Part shown: piece by piece, positions 18,532 to 26,180 of the stretch
Numbering within the stretch: position 1 is the stretch's first letter
Layout: each line of letters begins with the position of its first letter
Assembly (NCBI RefSeq): GCF_033095785.1
Contig: NZ_CP137134.1
Location: forward strand, 2,418,001-2,482,000
DNA: 64,000 nucleotides
DNA from: Nitrosospira sp. Is2
GTDB taxonomy: Bacteria; Pseudomonadota; Gammaproteobacteria; Burkholderiales; Nitrosomonadaceae
Reading direction: 5' to 3'
The notes under the pieces: model-generated
Seen by the model: only the letters and a program-made list of their open reading frames with translations
What the model was told of the DNA's origin: nothing
Databases searched by the model: none
Position numbers and translations under genes: made by a program

Positions 18532-19054
18532 ACCTGTCTTAAAAATGGGTGATCCCCGCTTGCTTGAGGTAGCTAAAACGGTGAAGGAGTTCGGCACTCC
18601 CGAGATCGAGGCGCTGATAGTTGACATGCACGACACCATGGAAGCGCTCGACGGCGCAGGCCTTGCTGCACCACAGATTGGTATCGGCCTCCAGGTAGTG
18701 ATTTTCGGTGTGAAGCGCAACCCGCGATATCCGGGGGCCGAGGAGGTTCCTTATACCGTGCTGGTGAACCCGGTAATTACGCCGCTCGGCAACGACATGG
18801 AACAGGGGTGGGAAGGCTGTCTCAGTGTTCCGGGCATGCGTGGCATGGTTCCCCGCTTTGCCCGGCTACGCTATCGTGGCTCGGATGAGTATGGAAAACC
18901 GATAGATCGTTGTGTGGATGGGTTCCACGCCCGCGTGGTGCAACACGAATGCGACCACCTGGAAGGTATTCTTTATCCTATGCGCATTACTGATTTTCGT
19001 ACGTTTGGCTTTACAGACGTGTTGTTCCCGGGTCAGGCGCCAATGGATGAGTAA
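18521..19054 (+). CDS. def: Peptide deformylase
   Basis: 177 residues from the ATG at 18521, inside the end of the preceding gene. All three deformylase motifs are present: GAGLAAPQIG (45-54), EGCLSVPG with zinc ligand Cys100, and QHECDHLEG with zinc ligands His142 and His146 and catalytic Glu143. It removes the formyl group from nascent protein N-termini. The frame is open further upstream but the extra residues read as an out-of-frame phosphorylase, so the later start is right. Def is usually next to fmt; here fmt is absent and this may be a second copy. Confidence 0.92.
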   Translation: MPIKPVLKMGDPRLLEVAKTVKEFGTPEIEALIVDMHDTMEALDGAGLAAPQIGIGLQVVIFGVKRNPRYPGAEEVPYTVLVNPVITPLGNDMEQGWEGCLSVPGMRGMVPRFARLRYRGSDEYGKPIDRCVDGFHARVVQHECDHLEGILYPMRITDFRTFGFTDVLFPGQAPMDE

Positions 19055-19214
19055 TCAGTTTTCATTCATTGAAAGACTGGCAATAATCCGGTAGTCCGGG
19101 GAGGAGGACGTGGGACTCAGCGGGCAATTATCGTTTTACAACGATGAGCGCGAAGACCGGAAGGAAAGGAAATGTTCGTACCCACGACTGATCGGAAGTT
19201 CTTGAATTCCATTT

Positions 19215-19808
19215 TCAGTCATCCGCTCGAAACCCTGAGCAGGCCGCCAATTGTTGTGCCAGCAGTTGCGCCAGATTACGTGCGCTTCGCTTGCCGCTCT
19301 CGACGACGATATGCGCTGTTTCGCGGTATAAGGGATCGCGTTGCGCGTAAAGCTCAGCCAGTTTTGTTCGTGGGTCGGGGGTTTGCAGGAGGGGGCGGTT
19401 TTTGTCTTGCCGTGTCCGCCGCCATAAATCATCAATGGTTGCGCGCAAATAGATCACGGTGCCATTGCGCCTGAGCATCTCGCGGTTTTCCCGGCTCAGC
19501 ACTGCTCCTCCTCCAGTGGCCAGTACGATGTCCCGGCCTTTCACCAGTTCGGATAGTATTTCGGTTTCGCGTTTGCGGAAACCGCTTTCCCCCTCTATTT
19601 CGAAAATAACCGGAATGCTGACCCCGGTCCGTTTTTGAATTTCGCGATCCGAGTCGTAGACCGTTTTTTCCAGCAGGCCAGCGACGAGTTTGGCGATTGT
19701 GGTTTTTCCCGCCCCCATCATTCCAACCAGAAAAATATTACCGCTCTCGCCTACTGCATTTCTAAGCTCAGTGTTATCGAACGCCTCGGGTGCGATTGTG
19801 GGATTCAT
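19215..19808 (-). CDS. aroK: Shikimate kinase
   Basis: 197 residues from ATG 19808. The P-loop GMMGAGKTT, the DSDREIQKRTG shikimate-binding segment (Asp of DSD), FRKRETEIL (Arg) and LATGGGAVLS are the classical shikimate kinase motifs. It phosphorylates shikimate at O3 in aromatic amino acid synthesis. The frame is open to 19895, but the extra 29 residues are not family-like. Unlike most proteobacteria, aroB does not follow on the same strand; the 3' side is convergent with def. Confidence 0.92.
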   Translation of the reverse strand: MNPTIAPEAFDNTELRNAVGESGNIFLVGMMGAGKTTIAKLVAGLLEKTVYDSDREIQKRTGVSIPVIFEIEGESGFRKRETEILSELVKGRDIVLATGGGAVLSRENREMLRRNGTVIYLRATIDDLWRRTRQDKNRPLLQTPDPRTKLAELYAQRDPLYRETAHIVVESGKRSARNLAQLLAQQLAACSGFRADD

Positions 19809-19950
19809 CCAGCCATTGTAGCGGAAATGCCCCAACGGCGCGTGGGCGAATGCTAGGGCATCGTCGCTCTGCCAGTTTAGGCGGCGAGTTTGCACCGCAA
19901 GTGCGAGGGAACCACTGATCCCCTGGAAGAGACCCAGGGGGGCCTACCAA

Positions 19951-20250
19951 TTATTTCGAAACTTCCTCATCCAAGCGCATGGGCGGCGCTTTGCCAAACT
20001 CATCCTTGTTCAATCTCCCATCCCGGTCAACATCCAGACTTTCAAATGTTCGGGCCGGCATCTTCTGCTGCGCAGCTTCCTCTGCGCTCACATAGCCATC
20101 CTCGTTGGTATCGTAAAGTTCTAATGGAGCCCTTATTACCTCCGCCTTGGGCGCCGATTCTTCCGCGTGGACCAAGCCCGGGGCGGACAGTACGCATGCA
20201 GCCGTTGCGGCCAGCGCGAGGATCATTCTGTTCAAAGTTGAAGATGGCAT
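19951..20250 (-). CDS. Exported EF-hand protein
   Basis: 99 residues: signal peptide (about 1-29, LVHA-EE) and two canonical 12-residue EF-hand loops, DTNEDGYVSAEE (47-58) and DVDRDGRLNKDE (73-84). Both keep Asp at positions 1, 3/5 and Glu at 12, so calcium binding is likely. The protein would be periplasmic. Its partner and role are unknown. It is followed upstream on the same strand by a 25-codon membrane peptide gene (gap 9 bp), and the two may be co-transcribed. Confidence 0.8.
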   Translation of the reverse strand: MPSSTLNRMILALAATAACVLSAPGLVHAEESAPKAEVIRAPLELYDTNEDGYVSAEEAAQQKMPARTFESLDVDRDGRLNKDEFGKAPPMRLDEEVSK

Positions 20251-20259
20251 GGAAGTCAG

Positions 20260-20337
20260 TCAGTTCATCAGAAGATAAATGATTACGAGTACAAATGCAG
20301 GCACGCCCAGAAGCCAAGCTAGAAAATATTTACCCAT
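20260..20337 (-). CDS. 25-residue single-helix membrane peptide
   Basis: A 26-codon frame on the minus strand, starting ATG at 20337. It reads MGKYFLAWLLGVPAF then VLVIIYLLMN, one hydrophobic helix with a single Lys near the N-terminus and almost no other charge. An excellent ribosome site, AAGGAGA (complement of 20344-20350), sits six bases before the ATG, much better than those of many larger genes here. Similar tiny proteins of this pattern occur in proteobacteria to my memory, without a known function. It lies between the yqjK-like gene and the EF-hand gene, all on the same strand. Confidence 0.65.
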   Translation of the reverse strand: MGKYFLAWLLGVPAFVLVIIYLLMN

Positions 20338-20432
20338 GATCGTTCTCCTTGGAAAACCGGAAGGATCATATTTCGCTTATTTTGACGTCGGACTGTTTGA
20401 CTCCGCAATGGCAAATGGAAGTTTTATTCGGT

Positions 20433-20783
20433 TTATTTCATTTGGTTGCGCGACTTTAAGGAACTCACTACCGATGGCAGCACCTGCCGCATCACTAAAG
20501 TTTTCGCACTGCTGCCCAGCATTCCTGCCGCCAAGGCGATGCCGCCTTTTACCGCTCTCCGTAGCGGCTTACGCGGCAAGAACGCCAAAGCGGCAAGCAA
20601 CCCCAGCGAGGCGGAGTATGGATGCCGAGCAATGAATTTGAACGTCTGGCTTCGGGGGAACGCGTCGACAGTCACCGTTTGCCGCGGTTCCTCCGTATAA
20701 ACCAACTCGGACCGGTAATTATTGCGGCTGGCGTGCATTCGCTCCAGCAGCGCATTTCTTTCTTGTTCCAGTTCGCTGCTCAT
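20433..20783 (-). CDS. YqjK-like membrane-associated protein
   Basis: 116 residues. An N-terminal charged helix (SSELEQERNALLERMHASRNNYR) resembles the start of YqjK-type proteins, and residues about 57-95 form one or two membrane-spanning helices (ASLGLLAALAFL; GGIALAAGMLG). Its ATG overlaps the end of the YqjE-like gene by four bases, so it is the third member of a yqjD-yqjE-yqjK-type operon. The function is unknown; the set is linked to stationary phase in enterobacteria. Confidence 0.6.
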   Translation of the reverse strand: MSSELEQERNALLERMHASRNNYRSELVYTEEPRQTVTVDAFPRSQTFKFIARHPYSASLGLLAALAFLPRKPLRRAVKGGIALAAGMLGSSAKTLVMRQVLPSVVSSLKSRNQMK

Positions 20784-21148
20784 ACTATGTCTTTCATCAG
20801 TTTGATGTCCTGCTGTAATTCGTCGCGAACAGTATCAAAAGCTGATACAGAATCTGCGCGGCTCGGCGTTCCCATATATATCACAAACGCTAATAAAGTA
20901 AAGAAAGCAGCCACGCCCCATGCGGACATCACGCGATAGGGCGTATCCCAACAGGTAATGATGACGGCCAGCCCCAGGAAAAAAAAGCTTAAGACGCCAA
21001 AGAGCGCTGCCGCCGCGTAGCCGATAATGCGCCTTTTCAGGTTCTGCCCCTGAATCTCAGCCGATATCTTCAACAGCTCCAGATATTCGCCGACGCGCTC
21101 CAAGGCGATTGCTCCCACCTGCCTGGCTTTTTTAATGGTCTCAAACAT
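20780..21148 (-). CDS. YqjE-like phage-holin-superfamily membrane protein
   Basis: 122 residues, two membrane helices (about 44-66 and 73-93) in the arrangement of YqjE/holin superfamily III, with an amphipathic N-terminal helix (LERVGEYLELLKISAEIQGQNLKRRI). It lies between the YqjD-like and YqjK-like genes, the order known from E. coli. Members are inner-membrane proteins without a proven role. Confidence 0.75.
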   Translation of the reverse strand: MFETIKKARQVGAIALERVGEYLELLKISAEIQGQNLKRRIIGYAAAALFGVLSFFFLGLAVIITCWDTPYRVMSAWGVAAFFTLLAFVIYMGTPSRADSVSAFDTVRDELQQDIKLMKDIV

Positions 21149-21188
21149 GGCGATTTCTCACTGATATGCTGGGGCCGAACGGAGCCGC

Positions 21189-21602
21189 CTACCGCCGGGC
21201 TGTCAATAAGCCTACTAGCAAGCCGATCGCTGCGGCATAGCCCACCGATTGCAGCGGACGTTCCTTAACGTAATCCCGGGTACATTCGATACCGTGATCC
21301 AGTTGTTCCCGGGCCTCGTGGGCAACATCCCGAGCCGTTTCCTTGGTTTCGGCAATTTTTTGTATCAAATTGTCCTTTGCTTTTTCCAGATCAATATCCG
21401 ATAAACTGGGAATGCGCGAGATGAGATCGTCCAGGTCAGCTCTGAGATTCGCCAGTTCGTCGCTGGCGACCGCCCCCACCTGTTTCCCGGCCGTTTTGGC
21501 GGCGTTGCCGACCCTCTGAGCTGCATCACCGACGCGATGCGCCACATTTTCCGCTGCGGCTTTTGTATCCTCGGCTGTATTCGTGGAAGTATCTCTTTCC
21601 AT
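21189..21602 (-). CDS. YqjD/ElaB (DUF883) family protein
   Basis: 137 residues. A long Ala/Glu/Asp/Lys-rich helical part (about 10-105) ends in VKERPLQSVGYAAAIGLLVGLLTARR, the conserved C-terminal anchor of the DUF883 family. In E. coli, YqjD and ElaB are tail-anchored inner-membrane proteins that bind ribosomes in stationary phase under RpoS control. GGAG six bases before the ATG supports the start. A 38-bp tandem repeat sits about 45 bp upstream. Confidence 0.8.
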   Translation of the reverse strand: MERDTSTNTAEDTKAAAENVAHRVGDAAQRVGNAAKTAGKQVGAVASDELANLRADLDDLISRIPSLSDIDLEKAKDNLIQKIAETKETARDVAHEAREQLDHGIECTRDYVKERPLQSVGYAAAIGLLVGLLTARR

Positions 21603-21645
21603 GGTAAGCTCCTTTTAGTTGTTGGAAGAAAATATGTGTACTAGA

Positions 21646-21721
21646 TTTTTACCCTTGCATGAGAACCTTCGGTTTTTCTTCAATTTTTACCCCTGCATGA
21701 GAGCCTTCAGTTTCTCTTAAT
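21646..21721. repeat. 38-bp direct tandem repeat, two copies
   Basis: Copy 1 is 21646-21683 and copy 2 is 21684-21721. They share about 32 of 38 positions, beginning TTTTTACCC and containing TGCATGAGA and CCTTC. It lies in the non-coding region between the divergent yqjD-like gene and rpsB, 44 bp upstream of the former. Confidence 0.75.
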
Positions 21722-21865
21722 TATCGCCGGGGGTATGTTCGTTGACACACATAATGGATTGGTCTGGCACGGTTCCGCTCATCCTCCTCCTTCTGCGCTC
21801 TTGAACTGTTTATTCGCATCCCAGGCGCTTGTGGCAGGATAAATGCCTATTTTTATACAGCTCAA

Positions 21866-21895
21866 TTGAGTGAGGCCGGGCAAAAATGGTATAAT
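21866..21895 (+). promoter_or_regulatory. Promoter of rpsB-tsf
   Basis: TTGAGT (21866-21871) and a perfect TATAAT (21890-21895) with an 18-bp spacer. Predicted start near 21902, giving a leader of about 160 nt before rpsB. Confidence 0.6.
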
Positions 21896-21901
21896 TTCGC
21901 G

Positions 21902-22062
21902 CTAACCTGGCGTCGCGAAGATCCTTGTTTTCGACAGGTCCGAGCAATCCGGGAGTTAGTCGCCAGCTTGAATGCTGGCGTAATTTCGCACATCCGTCTT
22001 TCAAAGGGTGCTCGCAACAGAGCGGCAGCGGCGGATGGAGGCTTAACCCTATAGGAGAAACC
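21902..22062 (+). promoter_or_regulatory. Structured 5' leader of rpsB (possible S2 autoregulatory site)
   Basis: A long leader with a perfect 7-bp hairpin CGCCAGC/GCTGGCG (21961-21967 with 21974-21980, six-base loop). A downstream CATCCG (21991 on) can pair with CGGATG just before the ribosome site (near 22032). In other bacteria rpsB is feedback-controlled by free S2 through its leader; that this leader does so is inference. Confidence 0.45.
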
Positions 22063-22797
22063 ATGTCAGTGACTATGCGGCAGATGCTGGAAGCGGGCGT
22101 CCATTTCGGACATCAAACCCGTTTCTGGAACCCGAAGATGGCTCAGTATATTTTTGGCCATCGCAATAAGATCCATATCATCAACCTTGAAAAGACCCTG
22201 ACGATGTACCAGGAGGCCATGAGCTATGTGCGTCAGCTATCGGCCAACAAAGGCATTATCCTTTTTGTGGGAACCAAGCGGCAGGCCCGCGATATCGTAC
22301 GCGAGGAAGCGATGCGTTGCGGCTCTCCGTATGTCGATCAGCGATGGCTGGGAGGGATGCTCACCAATTTCAAAACGATAAAACAATCCGTGAAGCGTCT
22401 GCACGATATGGAGACGATGGCCCAGGATGGTACGCTGGACAAGCTTTCAAAAAAAGAAGCGCTGGATATTCAGCGTGAGCTGGAAAAACTCCATCGCAGT
22501 CTGGGGGGCATCAAGGATATGAAAGGGCTTCCCGATGCCATGTTTGTGGTTGATGTCGGTTATCAGAAAGGAGCAATCACGGAGGCTCGCAAACTTAGCA
22601 TCCCGATAGTCGGAGTTGTAGATACCAACCATAGTCCTGATGGGGTGGATTATGTCATTCCCGGCAATGATGATTCCAGCCAGGCGATACGGCTTTATGT
22701 GCGTGGCGTGGCCGATGCGATTCTGGAAGGGCGTAATCAAATGGTGCAGGGAATCGTTAAAAACGAATTTGAAGAAGTGGAAGAGGGCGCGGACTAG
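22063..22797 (+). CDS. rpsB: 30S ribosomal protein S2
   Basis: 244 residues from ATG 22063 (MSVTMRQMLEAGVHFGHQTR), preceded by TAGGAGAA at the right distance. Typical S2: GHQTRFWNPKMAQYIFG, the WLGGMLTNFKTI motif and PDAMFVVDVG. S2 is the late-assembling protein of the 30S head/body junction and is needed for S1 binding. The acidic C-terminus (EFEEVEEGAD) is normal. It is followed by tsf as in nearly all bacteria. Confidence 0.97.
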   Translation: MSVTMRQMLEAGVHFGHQTRFWNPKMAQYIFGHRNKIHIINLEKTLTMYQEAMSYVRQLSANKGIILFVGTKRQARDIVREEAMRCGSPYVDQRWLGGMLTNFKTIKQSVKRLHDMETMAQDGTLDKLSKKEALDIQRELEKLHRSLGGIKDMKGLPDAMFVVDVGYQKGAITEARKLSIPIVGVVDTNHSPDGVDYVIPGNDDSSQAIRLYVRGVADAILEGRNQMVQGIVKNEFEEVEEGAD

Positions 22798-22870
22798 CAA
22801 TTGCTAACTAACAACTGCTTTCCTGGCGACTGCCGGGAAGTTGGAGGCTGGGCTAGTGCCTTTTTTGCAG

Positions 22871-22900
22871 AGGCGGCGGAAATGAAGCCGCCTATTTTAT
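22871..22900 (+). terminator. Hairpin between rpsB and tsf (partial terminator or attenuator)
   Basis: A 7-bp GC stem AGGCGGC/GCCGCCT (22871-22877 with 22887-22893), nine-base loop, then ATTTTATT. The tail is only partly T-rich, fitting read-through into tsf with reduced efficiency. Confidence 0.5.
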
Positions 22901-22921
22901 TGAATCGAATCTGGAGTGACT

Positions 22922-23830
22922 ATGGCTGAGATCACCGCACAGATGGTGAAAGAGTTACGCGACCTCACCGGCTTGGGCATGATGGAATGCAAAAAGGCGT
23001 TGAGTGAGACCGGCGGCGACATGAAAGCGGCGGAGGACCTGCTGCGGATCAAAAGTGGAGCCAAGGCGAGCAAGGCTGCCGGCAGGATAGCCGCAGAGGG
23101 CATGGTGGCGGCGCATATTGCACCGGATGGCAAGAGCGGCGCGTTGGTGGAAGTTAACTGTGAAACGGATTTTGTCGCCAGAAACGAAGATTTCATCAAT
23201 TTCGCCCGTAATCTCGCAGAGTTGTTAACGACGGAAAGCCTGGGGAATACGGAAGCATTGGCAGGCGCTACTTTGCCCGGGGGCGAGAATGTGGAGGAAT
23301 TCCGCAAGGCGTTGGTAATGAAGCTGGGTGAAAACATCAGTGTGCGACGGTTCGTGCGCTATCAGGCCTCGGGCAACCTGGCTTCATATCTTCATGGGGC
23401 CAAAATGGGGGTGATGGTCGATTACACCGGGAGTGATCCGACGCTCGGTAAGGATCTTGCCATGCATATTGCTGCGAGCAAGCCGATTTGCGTCTCGGCT
23501 GATCAGGTGTCGTCTGAATTGCTGGCGCGCGAACGGCTGATCTACACCGCGCAGGCGGAGGAAAGCGGCAAGCCTGCCGATATCGTCGCAAAAATGGTAG
23601 AAGGGCGTATCGCAAAATACTTGGCGGAAGTGACGCTGCTTGGTCAACCCTTCGTCAAGAACCCTGATCAGACCGTGGAGAAATTGCTCGCATCGAAATC
23701 TGCAAAAGTGAACGGCTTTACCCTGTTTGTTGTAGGGGAGGGCATCGAACGGAAAAGTGGCGATTTCGCGGCTGAGGTAATGGCCCAGGTAAACCAGGCG
23801 AAAGAAGAAAAGGCATCACAACCAGATTGA
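22922..23830 (+). CDS. tsf: Elongation factor Ts
   Basis: 302 residues. EF-Ts exchanges GDP on EF-Tu. The N-terminal UBA-like part (VKELRDLTGLGMMECKKAL) and the core motif VNCETDFVARNEDF are diagnostic. I chose ATG 22922 because GGAG lies five bases before it; an in-frame GTG at 22916 is less likely. It follows rpsB after a 124-bp gap with a hairpin. Confidence 0.97.
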   Translation: MAEITAQMVKELRDLTGLGMMECKKALSETGGDMKAAEDLLRIKSGAKASKAAGRIAAEGMVAAHIAPDGKSGALVEVNCETDFVARNEDFINFARNLAELLTTESLGNTEALAGATLPGGENVEEFRKALVMKLGENISVRRFVRYQASGNLASYLHGAKMGVMVDYTGSDPTLGKDLAMHIAASKPICVSADQVSSELLARERLIYTAQAEESGKPADIVAKMVEGRIAKYLAEVTLLGQPFVKNPDQTVEKLLASKSAKVNGFTLFVVGEGIERKSGDFAAEVMAQVNQAKEEKASQPD

Positions 23831-23837
23831 AAAATTC

Positions 23838-24554
23838 ATGACGACTGCGTCTTATAAGCGTATTCTCCTGAAGCTCTCGGGGGAAGCCCTGATGGGCGAC
23901 GACAGCTATGGTATCAACCGTCATGTGATCGAGCGGATTGTCTCCGAAATAGCTGACATCAACGGGATGGGTGTGCAGGTGGCGGTAGTAATCGGGGGCG
24001 GAAACATCTTTCGAGGGATGGTATCCGCTGCCGACGGGATGGATCGTTCTACAGCCGATTACATGGGGATGCTTGCTACCGTAATGAATGCCCTTGCGCT
24101 ACAGGATGCCATGCGCCGTGGCGGGGTAGTAAGCCGGGTACAGTCCGCGTTACGCATTGATCAGGTTGTCGAACCTTACATTCGTGGCAAGGCAATCCGG
24201 TATCTGGAAGCAGGTAAGGTGGTGATCTTTGCCGCAGGTACCGGCAACCCGTTTTTCACTACCGACACGGCTGCCGCGCTACGGGGGATGGAAATGAACG
24301 TGGACATCGTGCTTAAAGCCACCAAGGTCGACGGCGTCTATACCGCCGATCCCAAGAAGAACCCTGACGCTGTACGCTATAAGAAACTGTCATTTAACGA
24401 TGCTATTGCCCAGAACCTTCAGGTCATGGATGCCACGGCGTTAACCTTATGCCGCGACCAGAAGCTACCCCTCAATGTATTCAGTATTTTCAAGGCCGGA
24501 GCGTTAAGACGGGTAGTAATGGGTGAAGATGAGGGAACCCTCGTAGAGGTTTGA
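23838..24554 (+). CDS. pyrH: Uridylate kinase
   Basis: 238 residues. UMP kinase of the amino-acid-kinase fold: KRILLKLSGEALMG at the N-terminus, GGGNIFRG (phosphate loop), AAGTGNPFFTTDTAAALR and KATKVDGVYTADPKKNP. It makes UDP for nucleotide and cell-wall synthesis. It lies seven bases behind tsf and ahead of frr, the standard order. The ribosome site is weak. Confidence 0.97.
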   Translation: MTTASYKRILLKLSGEALMGDDSYGINRHVIERIVSEIADINGMGVQVAVVIGGGNIFRGMVSAADGMDRSTADYMGMLATVMNALALQDAMRRGGVVSRVQSALRIDQVVEPYIRGKAIRYLEAGKVVIFAAGTGNPFFTTDTAAALRGMEMNVDIVLKATKVDGVYTADPKKNPDAVRYKKLSFNDAIAQNLQVMDATALTLCRDQKLPLNVFSIFKAGALRRVVMGEDEGTLVEV

Positions 24555-24654
24555 CAGGTTTTTGTAAAATCGCGACTGAACCGGGATATGCCACGCTGGA
24601 GCAATCCATGGACTTGCAGTGCATCTTTTACACTATCTATGTGACCTAAAAATC

Positions 24655-25212
24655 ATGATCGCCGACATTAAGAAAGCCGCTGAAGAGAAAATGCAAAAGA
24701 GCCTTGAGGCATTGAAACTGGACTTAGGCAAGGTTCGAACAGGGCGAGCGCATACCGGACTGTTGGATCATATCACGATTGATTATTATGGTACGCCCAC
24801 GCCCATCCATCAGGTTGCCAATGTTAATCTGGCCGATGCGCGCACGATCACCGTTGCCCCTTGGGAAAAGAAGATGCTGGGTTCGGTTGAAAAAGCTATC
24901 CGCAATTCCGATCTCGGATTGAACCCTGTTACTGTAGGAGAGTTGATTCGGGTGCCGATGCCACCGCTTACGGAGGAGCGCCGTCGAGACCTCACCAAAG
25001 TTGTCAAGCATGAGGCGGAAAATGCGCGGGTGGCGATGCGAAATATCCGGCGAGACGCGAATGCTCATCTGAAGGAACTGCTCAAGGAGAAGAAGGTCGC
25101 GGAGGACGAAGAACGTCGCGGTCAGGAAGAAATCCAGAAACTCACCGACCGCTACATCTCGGAAATAGATAAAACCCTGCAAACCAAGGAAGCCGAATTG
25201 ATGGCAATATAA
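24655..25212 (+). CDS. frr: Ribosome recycling factor
   Basis: 185 residues from ATG 24655 (MIADIKKAAEEKMQKSLEAL). RRF splits post-termination ribosomes with EF-G. Hallmarks are KVRTGRAHTGLLD, YYGTPTPIHQVANV, and PPLTEERRRDLTKVVK. The open frame continues upstream to 24619, but those residues are not part of RRF. Normal length for the family. Confidence 0.97.
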   Translation: MIADIKKAAEEKMQKSLEALKLDLGKVRTGRAHTGLLDHITIDYYGTPTPIHQVANVNLADARTITVAPWEKKMLGSVEKAIRNSDLGLNPVTVGELIRVPMPPLTEERRRDLTKVVKHEAENARVAMRNIRRDANAHLKELLKEKKVAEDEERRGQEEIQKLTDRYISEIDKTLQTKEAELMAI

Positions 25213-25334
25213 CCTAGGGCAAAATACCGTAAAATACGGGGGGAAAGCCAGATGATCTGCGAAGCGCGGATGCTCATGAATGATTAAATTCCCTAAAAAT
25301 TCCTGAACCATCCTTAACTCAACCATATCCTCTC

Positions 25335-26132
25335 ATGCCCGCTATCACGAGTTTCACCAGCTCAACCCGGGAAATACCCGAGTCACGCATCATTCCCCGC
25401 CACATTGCCATTATCATGGACGGCAACGGGCGCTGGGCAAAAAACCGCTTCATGCCACGAATGGCAGGGCATAAGCGCGGGGTGGAGACAGTTCGCACCG
25501 CGATAAAAGCATGTATCGAGCGCGGCGTTGAATACCTGACATTATTTGCTTTCAGCAGTGAAAATTGGCGCAGGCCGCCGGACGAAGTTGCCTTCCTCAT
25601 GCAGCTATTCATAAATGTACTGGAACAGGAAGTTAGCAAGCTGCACGAGAACGGGATCCGTTTTAAAGTTATCGGCGATTTATCAAAGTTCGAGCCCAAA
25701 ATCGTTGAATTCATCCGCAACGGCGAAGCGCTTACGGCGGCGAACGACCGCTTCACTCTTACCGTCGCGGCCAACTATGGGGGGCGGTGGGATATCATGC
25801 AGGCAGTCCGGAAGATGCTCGCGCAGCGTCCCGATCTTGCGACGTGTTTCGATGAGAAAGACGTAATGCAGCATTCTGCGTTGAACTTCGCGCCCGAACC
25901 CGATCTATTTATTCGGACCGGTGGAGAAAAGCGCATCAGCAATTTTCTTCTGTGGCAACTGGCTTACACTGAGCTCTATTTTACCGAGACGCTGTGGCCG
26001 GATTTTGATGCGAATGCACTCGACCTTGCCATTCAGTCTTATCAGCAGCGCGAGCGCCGATTCGGGCGCACCAGCGAGCAACTGGTACAGTCCCCACACA
26101 GCAGAGAAGCGGCCGTCAAGAGAACGGCTTAG
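25335..26132 (+). CDS. uppS: Undecaprenyl diphosphate synthase (di-trans,poly-cis)
   Basis: 265 residues. UppS extends farnesyl diphosphate to C55 undecaprenyl diphosphate, the lipid carrier of peptidoglycan and O-antigen. IIMDGNGRWAKNR holds the catalytic Asp29; FAFSSENWRRP and the C-terminal DLFIRTGGEKRISNFLLWQ segment are conserved. The first 20 or so residues and the last 25 are variable extensions. It sits after frr and before cdsA as usual. Confidence 0.95.
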   Translation: MPAITSFTSSTREIPESRIIPRHIAIIMDGNGRWAKNRFMPRMAGHKRGVETVRTAIKACIERGVEYLTLFAFSSENWRRPPDEVAFLMQLFINVLEQEVSKLHENGIRFKVIGDLSKFEPKIVEFIRNGEALTAANDRFTLTVAANYGGRWDIMQAVRKMLAQRPDLATCFDEKDVMQHSALNFAPEPDLFIRTGGEKRISNFLLWQLAYTELYFTETLWPDFDANALDLAIQSYQQRERRFGRTSEQLVQSPHSREAAVKRTA

Positions 26133-26180
26133 CTTGCCACTGCTCAAACGTGGCCTGTTTCCCCCTTTATAGCTATAGTC

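Noticed and set aside
19129..19144. Small palindrome ATCGTT-TTAC-AACGAT between def and aroK
   Set aside because: A 6-bp stem without a T-run in a convergent gap; could be a weak terminator but is within chance expectation.
21760..21776. TGGCAC followed by GC, like a sigma54 promoter
   Set aside because: The GG-to-GC distance is one base short of the strict -24/-12 spacing and no activator site or gene at the right distance is seen.
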